The position numbers and the translations under genes are program-made. From Motiliproteus sp. SC1-56 (GTDB lineage Bacteria; Pseudomonadota; Gammaproteobacteria; Pseudomonadales; Balneatricaceae): a stretch of 64,000 nt of DNA. The stretch covers positions 124,001 to 188,000 of the forward strand of contig NZ_JAEMGS010000009.1 of NCBI RefSeq assembly GCF_017309075.1, read 5' to 3'. Under the pieces are notes generated by a model. The model worked only from the letters and a program-made list of their open reading frames with translations, had not been told where the DNA came from and ran no database searches. Positions 55,483-63,221 of this stretch are shown in pieces. Position 1 is the stretch's first letter, and each line of letters opens with the position of its first letter.

Positions 55483-56318
55483 AGTTCCTTCTCCTCCTCG
55501 GTCTGCGCACTGAGGTCCTGTTGGAAGTAGTAGAGGCCGACCCCGACCCGAAAGCGGCCATCGCCGTTGGGCTCGGAATCGGTATCCCGGTCATGTTTTG
55601 CCAGCCACTCGTCGTACTGGCGGAGCAACGCCATGGACTGGCGGTCGGAAAGCGCCTGAAAGGCTTGCGCCGATTCGCGGGAGAGGTTGTCGTACTCCAC
55701 CCGCAGCTGAAAACGGCTGTCCGTGGACGGCGCCTCCAGGTTGTGATCGATGGTGTCGATAAGATCTGCGGCATCGCGCCCCAGCATGGCGAGCTTATCG
55801 GCGATATTCGAGGTGGGCACAAATGCCGCTTTATTCAGGGCCAGCCTCCCGTTGGGCCGTCGGATCAGCGCACCGATACGGAACAGCTCGTCCAACATCG
55901 CCCGGGGCGGCATGTCACCGCTGTAGCGCTGCACCAAGGTCTTGAAGCAGGGCTCCTCCCCCTCAAAGGGCAGCGCCTTGGGCTTGCCGAGGCTGGAGAA
56001 CATTTCATCGCGCAGCCAGCCGCTGATCACTCGACTGCAGCGGTTGAAACGCTCGCTGAGGGCGCGGTCATTCTGGGCCGGCAATTCGCGAACCCGGGCC
56101 ACCTCCTTGCGGGTCAGCCCGGTGAGCACGGCAATCCGCGAGTGGGTCTGCTTTCTGCCTTGCAGCTGAAACCCCTCCTCGGCCGCCCGCACGTAAGCCT
56201 GCTTGGCGACTTCCGCAAAACTGCGAAAGGGAATGTTGAGCCGGATCAGCAAACGAACCAATGGATTGAGCAAAATCCCGACGGCTCGCAGTGCGGCTTG
56301 TTGATCATCGTTCTGCAT
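55479..56318 (-). CDS. DUF6502 family protein, probable regulator
   Basis: 279 residues from the ATG at 56318 (M-Q-N-D-D-Q-Q-A-A-L-R-A-V). A GTG at 56375 in the same frame would cover both palindromes, so it is less likely. The N-terminal part (I-L-L-N-P-L-V-R-L-L-I-R, F-A-E-V-A-K-Q-A-Y-V) and a helix-turn-helix-like stretch R-I-A-V-L-T-G-L-T-R-K-E-V-A-R-V-R-E are typical of the family. No Shine-Dalgarno sequence is seen. It heads an operon with the DUF5666 lipoprotein and may regulate it. Confidence 0.82.
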   Translation of the reverse strand: MQNDDQQAALRAVGILLNPLVRLLIRLNIPFRSFAEVAKQAYVRAAEEGFQLQGRKQTHSRIAVLTGLTRKEVARVRELPAQNDRALSERFNRCSRVISGWLRDEMFSSLGKPKALPFEGEEPCFKTLVQRYSGDMPPRAMLDELFRIGALIRRPNGRLALNKAAFVPTSNIADKLAMLGRDAADLIDTIDHNLEAPSTDSRFQLRVEYDNLSRESAQAFQALSDRQSMALLRQYDEWLAKHDRDTDSEPNGDGRFRVGVGLYYFQQDLSAQTEEEKEL

Positions 56319-56322
56319 ATTT

Positions 56323-56336
56323 GGGAATATAGTCCC
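56323..56336. promoter_or_regulatory. Palindrome GGGA-N6-TCCC, proximal
   Basis: GGGAATATAGTCCC, 5 bases before the DUF6502 start codon. On the minus strand the inner bases read TATATT, a possible -10 box, which would make a nearly leaderless transcript. Confidence 0.55.
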
Positions 56337-56359
56337 AATTTTAGACTTCGCCAGTTTTT

Positions 56360-56373
56360 GGGATATTTTTCCC
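56360..56373. promoter_or_regulatory. Palindrome GGGA-N6-TCCC, distal
   Basis: GGGATATTTTTCCC, with the same half-sites as the proximal palindrome and centred 37 bases from it. Candidate operator pair. Confidence 0.55.
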
Positions 56374-56375
56374 AC

Positions 56376-56697
56376 TGTTTTTCTACGGGTGGAGCAAGCC
56401 CCGGCTAACAGTGCGACAAAGCCCGCCTGGTATCGGACGAAACGCTCAGAAAAATGAATGAAATGGGGTGGTGAGGAAAAGAAAGGAAAGGAAAGGATAG
56501 GAAAGAGGGTATTTCTTGCCCTGGCTTCGTCTCAACGCTACGGGCATGACAATTCAGTTCAGGCGCCAGCATCACGATGACTGCGGCAGCGACAAACCTC
56601 CCCTGCCGTCAATGCCGTCAACGCCGAAGCCGTAAAAAGCAGCCAATAAAAAAGCCGCGTATAGCGGCCTTTTTCATTGCGTTGATTGGCTAGCCGA
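56376..56697. other. Intergenic region with a purine tract
   Basis: Between the DUF6502 gene (leftward) and the end of the OB-fold gene. Holds a purine-only tract of AAAGG-like units at about 56474-56508. No coding frame of note. The OB-fold gene terminator is at its right end. Confidence 0.5.
56647..56674 (-). terminator. Terminator after the OB-fold gene
   Basis: Stem GCCGC / GCGGC with a 5-base loop, A run on the left and T run on the right, so it could work in both directions. It lies 24 bases past the stop of the minus-strand gene. Confidence 0.75.
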
Positions 56698-57066
56698 TCA
56701 ATTCCCGGCAGCAGTGATCGACGCCTCCTCGATCAGGGTCGGGTAGAAGTATCCCATGCCAAAATCGGTGTCCAGTTTCACGATCCCGGTGGCAGTCACC
56801 TTGTCGCCAACCTCCGCAGTCTGCTGACTGGTCACGATGATACGATCGTTGTCCCCGCTCCCGGTGCCGTCCTGCACATGGACAAAGTTGCGCCGCATGA
56901 TGTTGTTGTTGACCTTGATCACCGTGCCCGTGACGCTGACCTCCCTACCCCCAAGATCGGTCCGCTGGGCATGCAGATCCGCGACGCTGTAGGACTCTGC
57001 GGCCAAAACCACGGACGCACAACCTGCGAGCAGCAGCGCAGAGAAAGACTTAGAAATCATTTTCAT
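56698..57066 (-). CDS. Exported OB-fold protein
   Basis: 122 residues. Signal peptide to about 23 (A-L-L-L-A-G-C-A-S-V-V-L-A-A; the Cys may instead mark a lipobox). The body is an OB-fold: V-S-V-T-G-T-V-I-K-V-N-N-N-I-M-R-R-N-F-V-H-V-Q-D-G-T-G, then V-G-D-K-V-T-A-T-G-I-V and G-Y-F-Y-P-T-L-I-E-E-A. Similar periplasmic OB proteins occur near cytochromes and as NrfJ-like proteins; no such genes are close, so the role is unknown. AAGGAA before the ATG. Confidence 0.82.
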   Translation of the reverse strand: MKMISKSFSALLLAGCASVVLAAESYSVADLHAQRTDLGGREVSVTGTVIKVNNNIMRRNFVHVQDGTGSGDNDRIIVTSQQTAEVGDKVTATGIVKLDTDFGMGYFYPTLIEEASITAAGN

Positions 57067-57310
57067 AACAGCATTCCTTTTAAATGAGCGGCTGTTCTAA
57101 CACAGCCGAAGGATTTATCACAACAAACAATGACGAGACCGCAGAGACATCAAAGGGGTTCAATTCCCCCAAGCGTTATCGCCAGTCGTGTCGGGATTGC
57201 GCATTTACCCTTACGCGCTGAGCACCCCTCCTCCCTGAGTTAGCGCCGCAACGCGCAGCTGTTGGCATACACTCAAAGCATCCACTGATTCACTATGGAG
57301 GCATCCGTCC

Positions 57311-57616
57311 ATGCTTATCACATTCAGCAGCCCCGCTTATGCATCGTTCACCATGTTTGGCGAGTCCGCCCGCCGCCTGATCAAGCTGATGGGACACAGT
57401 GGCGAGGTGCCCGGCGCCATCCTCGCTGAAGATATCCCCGCCTGTCTGGATCGGTTACGTGCGGGGCTTGCCCAACTTGAAGAACCCGCCCCGGATGATA
57501 ACGGTTACGACACCGAGCCCGCCATCAGCCTATCAAACCGCGCGCTTCCCCTGGTGGAAATGCTGGAGGCTGCTGTCCAGCAGCAAGCAGAAGTAATATG
57601 GGATAGCGAAAACTGA
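57311..57616 (+). CDS. DUF1840 family protein
   Basis: 101 residues, normal length. Starts M-L-I-T-F-S-S-P-A-Y-A and continues M-F-G-E-S-A-R-R-L-I-K-L-M-G-H, typical of DUF1840, with a helical C-terminus. Small cytosolic protein of unknown function found across beta- and gammaproteobacteria. GGAGG in front of the ATG. It converges with rfbD. Confidence 0.9.
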   Translation: MLITFSSPAYASFTMFGESARRLIKLMGHSGEVPGAILAEDIPACLDRLRAGLAQLEEPAPDDNGYDTEPAISLSNRALPLVEMLEAAVQQQAEVIWDSEN

Positions 57617-57713
57617 CCTAATACCCCTGCTAAAGAGCCCCGCACCGTTCCATTTCCGGGTGCCCGTAGCGGTCGTATCGTGAGAATGTCGGCGCGCTGG
57701 TGCTGGCGCCTTA

Positions 57714-58574
57714 TTACAGCCTGGCGATCACCTTGGCCAGGGCCTGCTCCCAGTCCCCCTGACCGATACCGAATACCGACTGCAACTGGCTACCGTCCAG
57801 CACCGACCAGGCCGGGCGCGCGGCCGGCGTGGGGAACTCTTCGGTGGTAATGGGGTTGAGTGTCGGCACCCGTTCAAGCTTGCCCTGGCGCGCCGCCTCC
57901 TGAAAAATCGCTTCGGCAAACCGGTACCAGCTAACCGGGCGTCCGCCGCTGAAATGGTAGGTGCCCCACCCCTTGTTCACCTCTGTCAGGCGCACCAGGG
58001 CGCGGGCCAGGTCGCCTGCATAGGTCGGTGTACCCTGCTGGTCGTCTACGATGCCCAGGCTGTCGCGCTCGGCGCCAAGGCGCAACATGGTCTTGAGAAA
58101 ATTATTACCGTACTCGCTGAAGACCCAGGCCACCCGAACGATCAGGTGTTGCGTACACGCCTCGGCCACCGCCCGCTCGCCGGCGAGCTTGCTGGCGCCA
58201 TAAACCCCGAGGGGGCGCGTGGTATCCTCCTCCCGGTAAGGGCGCTCGGCATCGCCATCAAAAACATAATCGGTGGAGACGTGAATCAGTCGGGCGCCGT
58301 GCGTCTGGCACGCGCGGGCCAAGTGCGCCGGCCCCTCGGCGTTGATCCGGCAGGCGGCGTCCACCTCGGTTTCAGCCCGGTCGACCGCCGTGTACGCGGC
58401 GGCGTTAATCACCACATCCGGAGCAAAACCCTCAATCGCCCGAGCCACTGAGGCGCTGTCGGCTATATCCAGCGCCGAGCGACCCAGCGCGCGCCAGTCA
58501 TGGGCCGACTCCGCCAGGGCATCCTGCAGGCAGCGACCCAACTGCCCCTGCGCGCCGGTCACCAGAATTCTCAT
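57714..58574 (-). CDS. rfbD: dTDP-4-dehydrorhamnose reductase
   Basis: 286 residues. NAD(P)-binding G-A-Q-G-Q-L-G-R at 7-14, catalytic Y-G-A-S-K-L-A-G-E (Y-x3-K), V-S-T-D-Y-V-F-D-G. Last step of dTDP-L-rhamnose synthesis for O-antigen or other surface glycans. It overlaps rfbC by 4 bases and is the last gene of the rfb operon. Confidence 0.96.
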   Translation of the reverse strand: MRILVTGAQGQLGRCLQDALAESAHDWRALGRSALDIADSASVARAIEGFAPDVVINAAAYTAVDRAETEVDAACRINAEGPAHLARACQTHGARLIHVSTDYVFDGDAERPYREEDTTRPLGVYGASKLAGERAVAEACTQHLIVRVAWVFSEYGNNFLKTMLRLGAERDSLGIVDDQQGTPTYAGDLARALVRLTEVNKGWGTYHFSGGRPVSWYRFAEAIFQEAARQGKLERVPTLNPITTEEFPTPAARPAWSVLDGSQLQSVFGIGQGDWEQALAKVIARL

Positions 58575-59104
58575 GGAAACAGCTGCTCCAGTGTCTGCCC
58601 GGCCTGATCCTTTGCCGAGAGCAAAGGCTGCTCAAGCGGCCACTCGATACCGACGGTGGCGTCATTCCACAGCAAGCACCCCTCATCACTCGGGTCATAG
58701 TAGTCGGTGCACTTGTATTCGAAGTCCGCGGTGTCGGAGAGCGTGACGAAACCGTGGGCCAGCCCCGGCGGAACCCAGAGCTGACGCTTGTTGGCTTCCG
58801 AGAGCAGCACCCCCTCCCACTGGCCGAAGGTGGGAGAGTCGGGCCGAATGTCCACCGCGACGTCAAACACCTCACCGCGCACCACCCTTACCAGCTTGCC
58901 CTGGGGGCGGGTTTTCTGGAAATGGAGCCCGCGCAGCACGCCGCGCGCGGAGCGGGAATGGTTGTCCTGCACGAAGAGCAGGTCGATGCCGTGCTCGGCA
59001 TAGCGGGCGGCCTGGAAGGTCTCGAGGAAAAAACCCCGGTCGTCACCGAATACCCGAGGCTCGATGATCTTGACCCCGGCAATGGCGGTATCGATCACCT
59101 TCAT
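58571..59104 (-). CDS. rfbC: dTDP-4-dehydrorhamnose 3,5-epimerase
   Basis: 177 residues (family about 180). Cupin epimerase with [10 protein letters not shown] (active-site His), [13 protein letters not shown] and P-P-G-L-A-H-G-F. Third enzyme of the dTDP-rhamnose pathway. Overlaps rfbA and rfbD by 4 bases each. Confidence 0.96.
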   Translation of the reverse strand: MKVIDTAIAGVKIIEPRVFGDDRGFFLETFQAARYAEHGIDLLFVQDNHSRSARGVLRGLHFQKTRPQGKLVRVVRGEVFDVAVDIRPDSPTFGQWEGVLLSEANKRQLWVPPGLAHGFVTLSDTADFEYKCTDYYDPSDEGCLLWNDATVGIEWPLEQPLLSAKDQAGQTLEQLFP

Positions 59105-59985
59105 GCATCGTCTCCTTCCAGGATCCGGCTGAGGTACTGCCCGTAACTGGTTTTGGCCAGGGCGTCGGCCTGCGCCTTCAAATCCGCCCGGCTCAGCCAG
59201 CCGTTACGGTAACCAATGCCTTCGAGGCAAGCCACCTTTAACCCCTGGCGGTTTTCCACCGTGGAGACGAACTGCCCGGCATCCAGCAGGGAGTCATGGG
59301 TGCCGGTATCCAGCCAGGCAAAGCCGCGCCCCAGCATCTCCACCTGAAGGTCGCCCCGCTTGAGGTAAGCCATGTTGACGTCGGTGATCTCCAGCTCGCC
59401 CCGGGCCGAGGGCTTGATCCCCTTGGCGATATCCACCACATCGTTATCGTAGAAATAGAGCCCGGTCACGGCATAGTGGGACTTGGGCTTTGCCGGCTTC
59501 TCCTCGATGCTGATCGCCTTCTTGTCGGCATCAAACTCCACCACCCCGAAGCGCTCCGGGTCGGTCACGTGGTAACCAAACACCGTCGCGCCCCGCTCAC
59601 GGCTTACCGCCGAACGCAACTTCTCGGAGAAGTGCTCGCCGTAAAAGACGTTGTCCCCCAGCACCAAGCACACCGGGTGGTCGCCAATAAACTCTTCCCC
59701 GATAAGAAACGCCTGGGCCAAACCATCGGGGCTCGGCTGTTCGGCATAACTGATCTCGACCCCGAACTGGCTGCCATCGCCCAACAGACGCTGAAAGCCA
59801 GGCAGATCCTCCGGCGTGGAAATCACCAGGATGTCGCGAATACCCGCCAGCATCAGCACCGACAGGGGGTAGTAGATCATGGGCTTATCGAAGATCGGCA
59901 ACAATTGCTTGGAAACACCGAGGGTGATGGGATGCAAGCGCGTGCCGGAACCGCCGGCGAGCACGATGCCTTTGTAAGGTTTCAT
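59101..59985 (-). CDS. rfbA: Glucose-1-phosphate thymidylyltransferase
   Basis: 294 residues. Nucleotidyl-transferase signature [13 protein letters not shown] at 10-22, then [15 protein letters not shown] and L-G-D-N-V-F-Y-G. Makes dTDP-glucose, the first pathway step. TAGGAG before the ATG. An 83-base gap and a four-helix-bundle gene separate it from rfbB. Confidence 0.97.
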   Translation of the reverse strand: MKPYKGIVLAGGSGTRLHPITLGVSKQLLPIFDKPMIYYPLSVLMLAGIRDILVISTPEDLPGFQRLLGDGSQFGVEISYAEQPSPDGLAQAFLIGEEFIGDHPVCLVLGDNVFYGEHFSEKLRSAVSRERGATVFGYHVTDPERFGVVEFDADKKAISIEEKPAKPKSHYAVTGLYFYDNDVVDIAKGIKPSARGELEITDVNMAYLKRGDLQVEMLGRGFAWLDTGTHDSLLDAGQFVSTVENRQGLKVACLEGIGYRNGWLSRADLKAQADALAKTSYGQYLSRILEGDDA

Positions 59986-60035
59986 AACAACTCCTAAATA
60001 TCGAACAGCCTGGGGTAGCAGGCTTTTGGATAGAA

Positions 60036-60063
60036 ATGAGAAATGTGGAAAACGGGAATGAGG
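60036..60063 (+). repeat. Degenerate heptamer repeat left of the four-helix-bundle gene
   Basis: ATGAGAA ATGTGGA AAACGGG AATGAGG on the plus strand. It resembles, in inverted orientation, the heptamer array on the other side of the gene, but the match is loose. Confidence 0.4.
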
Positions 60064-60068
60064 AGCAT

Positions 60069-60428
60069 CTAGTTTCCGTCTAACCTCGTGTGGCGCTTGT
60101 GAAGGCCAGTAATCAACCGGGACGCCTGCTCAATGCAATGTTCAAGCTCAGAATCAGGCGCTGCAAAGCCAAGATCCACCGCGATGAGATACTGCGTGTC
60201 CAGTTCACTCAACGATCCGCGAGCAATACTCAAAAAATGAGCGAACTCCCTTGAGCCTGTCCTAGCAGCTCCCTCTGCAATATTTGATGGTATCGAGACC
60301 GCGGCTCGCCGCATCTGCGACAACAGTCCATATTTTTCTTCCGCGGGAAAACCACCTGACCAAACATAAACCAAACGCACTAACCTCATTCCAACCTGCC
60401 ATGCCTGAAGCCGATAGTGCGCCCTCAT
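60069..60428 (-). CDS. Four-helix-bundle (S23/IVS-type) protein
   Basis: 119 residues. Contains the family motifs [29 protein letters not shown], and [19 protein letters not shown]. The family includes proteins encoded in 23S rRNA intervening sequences and is related to the Avd proteins of diversity-generating retroelements; the function is unknown. It interrupts the rfb operon between rfbB and rfbA. Its ATG lies in a heptamer repeat array. Confidence 0.9.
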   Translation of the reverse strand: MRAHYRLQAWQVGMRLVRLVYVWSGGFPAEEKYGLLSQMRRAAVSIPSNIAEGAARTGSREFAHFLSIARGSLSELDTQYLIAVDLGFAAPDSELEHCIEQASRLITGLHKRHTRLDGN

Positions 60429-60470
60429 CCCTGATTACTCATCCCTCATCCCCGATCACTCACTCCCCAT
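60422..60470 (-). repeat. Heptamer array at the start of the four-helix-bundle gene
   Basis: Seven consecutive degenerate heptamers; plus strand CCCTCAT CCCTGAT TACTCAT and so on, minus strand ATGAGGG-type. The first unit on the left holds the start codon of the four-helix-bundle gene, and the A/G-rich units just upstream would serve as its ribosome binding site. Confidence 0.7.
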
Positions 60471-60479
60471 TTACCGGCC

Positions 60480-61538
60480 TTACCCGCCGATCCGCTCCAG
60501 GCGGTAATCTCCCGAGAGCACCCGTGACCACCATTCCCGATTATCCAGGTACCACCGCACCGTCTTGCGGATACCGCTCTCAAAGCTCTCCCGCGGGCGC
60601 CATCCCAACTCTCGCTCGATTTTCGATGCGTCGATTGCATAACGCAGATCGTGGCCCGGGCGGTCCTTTACGAACGTGATCAAATCGCGATAACGGGTCA
60701 CTCCGTCAGGCTTCTCCGGCACCAGCTCTTCCAGCAGGTCGCACAAGGTCTCGACCACGCTCAGGTTGGTTTTCTCATTGTGGCCACCAATGTTGTAGGT
60801 TTGGCCAATTTTCCCTTCGCTAACCACCTTGTAGAGAGCACGGGCGTGATCCTCCACGTAGAGCCAGTCCCTCACTTGGGAGCCATCCCCATAAACCGGC
60901 AGCGGGTTACCCTGCAGGGCGTTGAGAATGACATGAGGAATGAGCTTTTCCGGAAAGTGGTAAGGGCCGTAGTTGTTGGAACAGTTGGTCACCAACACCG
61001 GCAATCCGTATGTACGGTGCCAGGCCCGCACCAAGTGATCAGAGCTGGCCTTGCTGGCCGAATAGGGGGAACTCGGCGCGTAGGGGGTCTCCTCGGTGAA
61101 AAGGTCCTCGGGACCTTCGAGATCTCCGTACACCTCGTCGGTGGAGATGTGGTGAAAACGAAAAGCGGCCTTGCGCTCGCCGCTCAGCTCGGACCAATAC
61201 CCTCTGGAAGCTTCCAGCAGGTTGTAGGTACCCACCACGTTGGTCTGAATAAAATCGCCGGGGCCGTCAATGGAGCGATCCACATGGGATTCGGCTGCCA
61301 GATGCATCACCGCGTCGGGCTGGTGCTGGGTAAAGACGTGATGCAGCGCAGCCTGGTCCCGAATATCCGCCTGTTCAAAGGTGTAACGAGAGCTCTCCGA
61401 CGCCGCCGCCAAGGACTCCAAATTGCCGGCATAGGTAAGGCAGTCCACGTTGATCACCTCGTCACTTGTGTTCTCGATGATATGACGCACCACCGCACTG
61501 CCGATAAAACCGGCGCCGCCGGTGACTAATAAACGCAT
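60480..61538 (-). CDS. rfbB: dTDP-glucose 4,6-dehydratase
   Basis: 352 residues. NAD-binding T-G-G-A-G-F-I-G-S at 6-14, [10 protein letters not shown], catalytic [10 protein letters not shown] (Y-x3-K) and [14 protein letters not shown]. Second step of dTDP-rhamnose synthesis. GGGAG before the ATG. First gene of the operon on the minus strand, so the promoter is in the gap to its right. Confidence 0.97.
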   Translation of the reverse strand: MRLLVTGGAGFIGSAVVRHIIENTSDEVINVDCLTYAGNLESLAAASESSRYTFEQADIRDQAALHHVFTQHQPDAVMHLAAESHVDRSIDGPGDFIQTNVVGTYNLLEASRGYWSELSGERKAAFRFHHISTDEVYGDLEGPEDLFTEETPYAPSSPYSASKASSDHLVRAWHRTYGLPVLVTNCSNNYGPYHFPEKLIPHVILNALQGNPLPVYGDGSQVRDWLYVEDHARALYKVVSEGKIGQTYNIGGHNEKTNLSVVETLCDLLEELVPEKPDGVTRYRDLITFVKDRPGHDLRYAIDASKIERELGWRPRESFESGIRKTVRWYLDNREWWSRVLSGDYRLERIGG

Positions 61539-62224
61539 TGGTTTCTACTCCCGTAAGCTCAAATCGACCGACCCGTTACGGTCGCCTAACGTGAGCCGCT
61601 ATAACCTAACTGCGAACAAAGCATAGCTCAACCGGGGAGTGGCCCCTAATCGTTTAATTTTGTTAAATTATTAAGGGGTCGACGCACCCTTGCGGGCGCA
61701 TATTTTTACCGAAAGGGCCAAAGTTGAGTCGTACGTGATTCTCATGCCTTGAAAGAAGCGCCCCCTTGACACTTACCGCAACAGGGACGTGGAACGATAA
61801 CCCCCTCGCGTATTCTCACCCTATGGGCAAGCCTCGAAAACCAAATAAAAGCCTTAATATTTCCAATGGTTAGAAAAATGAGGCTAAGCCAGAGACACAT
61901 TTGAGACGTAATTTTCACCACACGTTTTGCGCCCCGCGCCCGACAATACCTAAGTCAGAGCGCTGAAATCATTCAGTGCAGACCCGCCCACGGTAGTCGT
62001 TGCCAAATCATCAAGCCACTAAGGACGGAGGCTGTGAGCACCTCGGTTTTGTCGTCGGGGGAAAATCGGAGCTTCTGAACCATAAAGCGTTCAACTGAGT
62101 TAACACCATGATTGGCACGCCGGAATAGGCATGGATCCGGCTATTAGGAAATAGATAGCCCTGGATTTAGAGGGCTGCGGAGTAAATTTTGCCAATTTTT
62201 GCCATTGAAGCTATTCTGGACCCT
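61539..62224. other. Long AT-richer gap between rfbB and parD
   Basis: Nearly 690 bases without a supportable gene. Contains a small palindrome TAATTT-TGTT-AAATTA near 61657-61672 and an inverted repeat GCGCTGAA-ATCA-TTCAGTGC at 61960-61979 (one mismatch). It presumably holds the rfb operon promoter (leftward) and the parDE promoter (rightward). The composition change marks the border of the toxin-antitoxin region. Confidence 0.5.
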
Positions 62225-62458
62225 ATGAGTACGATGAATATATCCCTACCAGACTCCCTCAAAGGTTTCGTTGATGATCAGGTCAGCCAGCGCGGCTTTG
62301 GCTCGAGCAGCGAATATGTGCGAGAACTGATTCGAAGGGATCAGGATCGAGCCAAGCTGCGGAGTTTGCTACGTGAAGGGATTGAGTCGCCTTTAGTGGC
62401 CGAGGCTGATCAAAACTACTTTGATGGTCTGCGCAATCGTATTCGCCTGCGCAAGTGA
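62225..62458 (+). CDS. parD: ParD-type antitoxin
   Basis: 77 residues from the ATG at 62225. Ribbon-helix-helix N-terminus (M-N-I-S-L-P-D-S-L-K-G-F-V-D-D-Q-V) with F-G-S-S-S-E-Y-V-R-E-L-I-R-R-D and a C-terminal toxin-binding tail. Binds its own promoter and neutralises the ParE toxin encoded next, with a 4-base overlap. No clear ribosome binding site; an in-frame ATG at 62189 is less likely. Confidence 0.92.
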   Translation: MSTMNISLPDSLKGFVDDQVSQRGFGSSSEYVRELIRRDQDRAKLRSLLREGIESPLVAEADQNYFDGLRNRIRLRK

Positions 62459-62781
62459 AGGTCAAACCAGCTCACCTGCGCGAGAAGGCATCTAACGACG
62501 TAGATCTCGTTATCGAATATTACCTTTCTGAAGCCAACGAAGACATCGCTATGGGCTTTGTGGATGCTCTTGAGAAAGGTCTCAATCGCATCGGTCGTCA
62601 TCCCAAGTCTGGCTCAACGTTTTATGCCCATGAGCTCAACTGGCCGGGCTTGAAAAGCTGGCCTTTGAAGCGTTATCCCTACCTCGTTTTTTACATGGAG
62701 CAACCCGAACATATCGATGTTATCCGTGTACTTCATGGTCAGCGCGATATCCCTCACTGGATGCGAGAGCCTGAGGAGTAA
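62455..62781 (+). CDS. parE: ParE-type toxin
   Basis: 108 residues, GTG start overlapping parD (GTGA). RelE/ParE fold: E-K-A-S-N-D-V-D-L-V-I-E-Y-Y, F-V-D-A-L-E-K-G-L-N-R-I-G-R-H-P-K-S-G-S, and L-K-R-Y-P-Y-L-V-F-Y followed by I-D-V-I-R-V-L-H-G-Q-R-D-I. ParE toxins poison DNA gyrase. Complete and probably active. Confidence 0.92.
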   Translation: MKVKPAHLREKASNDVDLVIEYYLSEANEDIAMGFVDALEKGLNRIGRHPKSGSTFYAHELNWPGLKSWPLKRYPYLVFYMEQPEHIDVIRVLHGQRDIPHWMREPEE

Positions 62782-62954
62782 ATGCGGAGTAAAGAAGAAG
62801 ATCAACGCTGACAACCTTGGGACCTGGGCCGTTGATCTGCATTCAAGAACTAGAGTTTAAGGTGCTCGCCAGGCTCTCCGGCCCATCTCACAACCATATC
62901 GAAAATCCGAACCAACTTTCTTGGTGACCTCAAGCGACACCGCTTTCACCACTC

Positions 62955-63221
62955 TCATTTACGCTTGATAAAACCGATGTCGTATCCAAATGGCTTCCCT
63001 ATTTTCTTCAAGGTATCCAACGTTGGGTTTCCCTTGTCGTTCTCTATAGCCATAAGAATTCTGGGGGTTATATTCAACACCCGTGTGGCGTAATCTTTTT
63101 GCGTCATCCCCACGATCTTACGCATTCGTCGAGTCGCTTGCCCAATCGTCAGCTCGCCTGCATCGAGCGCCCGGTTCAGCTCTTTCTTGAGTTCAGCCGA
63201 ATTCTGAGGAGGCTTCATCAT
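62955..63221 (-). CDS. hipB: HipB-like helix-turn-helix antitoxin
   Basis: 88 residues starting M-M-K-P-P-Q. XRE-type helix-turn-helix: G-M-T-Q-K-D-Y-A-T-R-V-L-N-I-T-P-R-I-L-M-A-I-E-N split around the turn, then N-P-T-L-D-T-L-K-K-I-G-K-P-F-G. It lies directly after the hipA-like gene (stop and start adjacent), the reverse of the usual hipB-hipA order. Confidence 0.87.
   Translation of the reverse strand: MMKPPQNSAELKKELNRALDAGELTIGQATRRMRKIVGMTQKDYATRVLNITPRILMAIENDKGNPTLDTLKKIGKPFGYDIGFIKRK

Noticed and set aside
61539-62224. JUMPstart/ops element or integron attachment site in the gap after rfbB
   Set aside because: CACGGTAGTCGT near 61990 is only a loose ops match and points the wrong way for rfb; no convincing recombination-site core pair was found.
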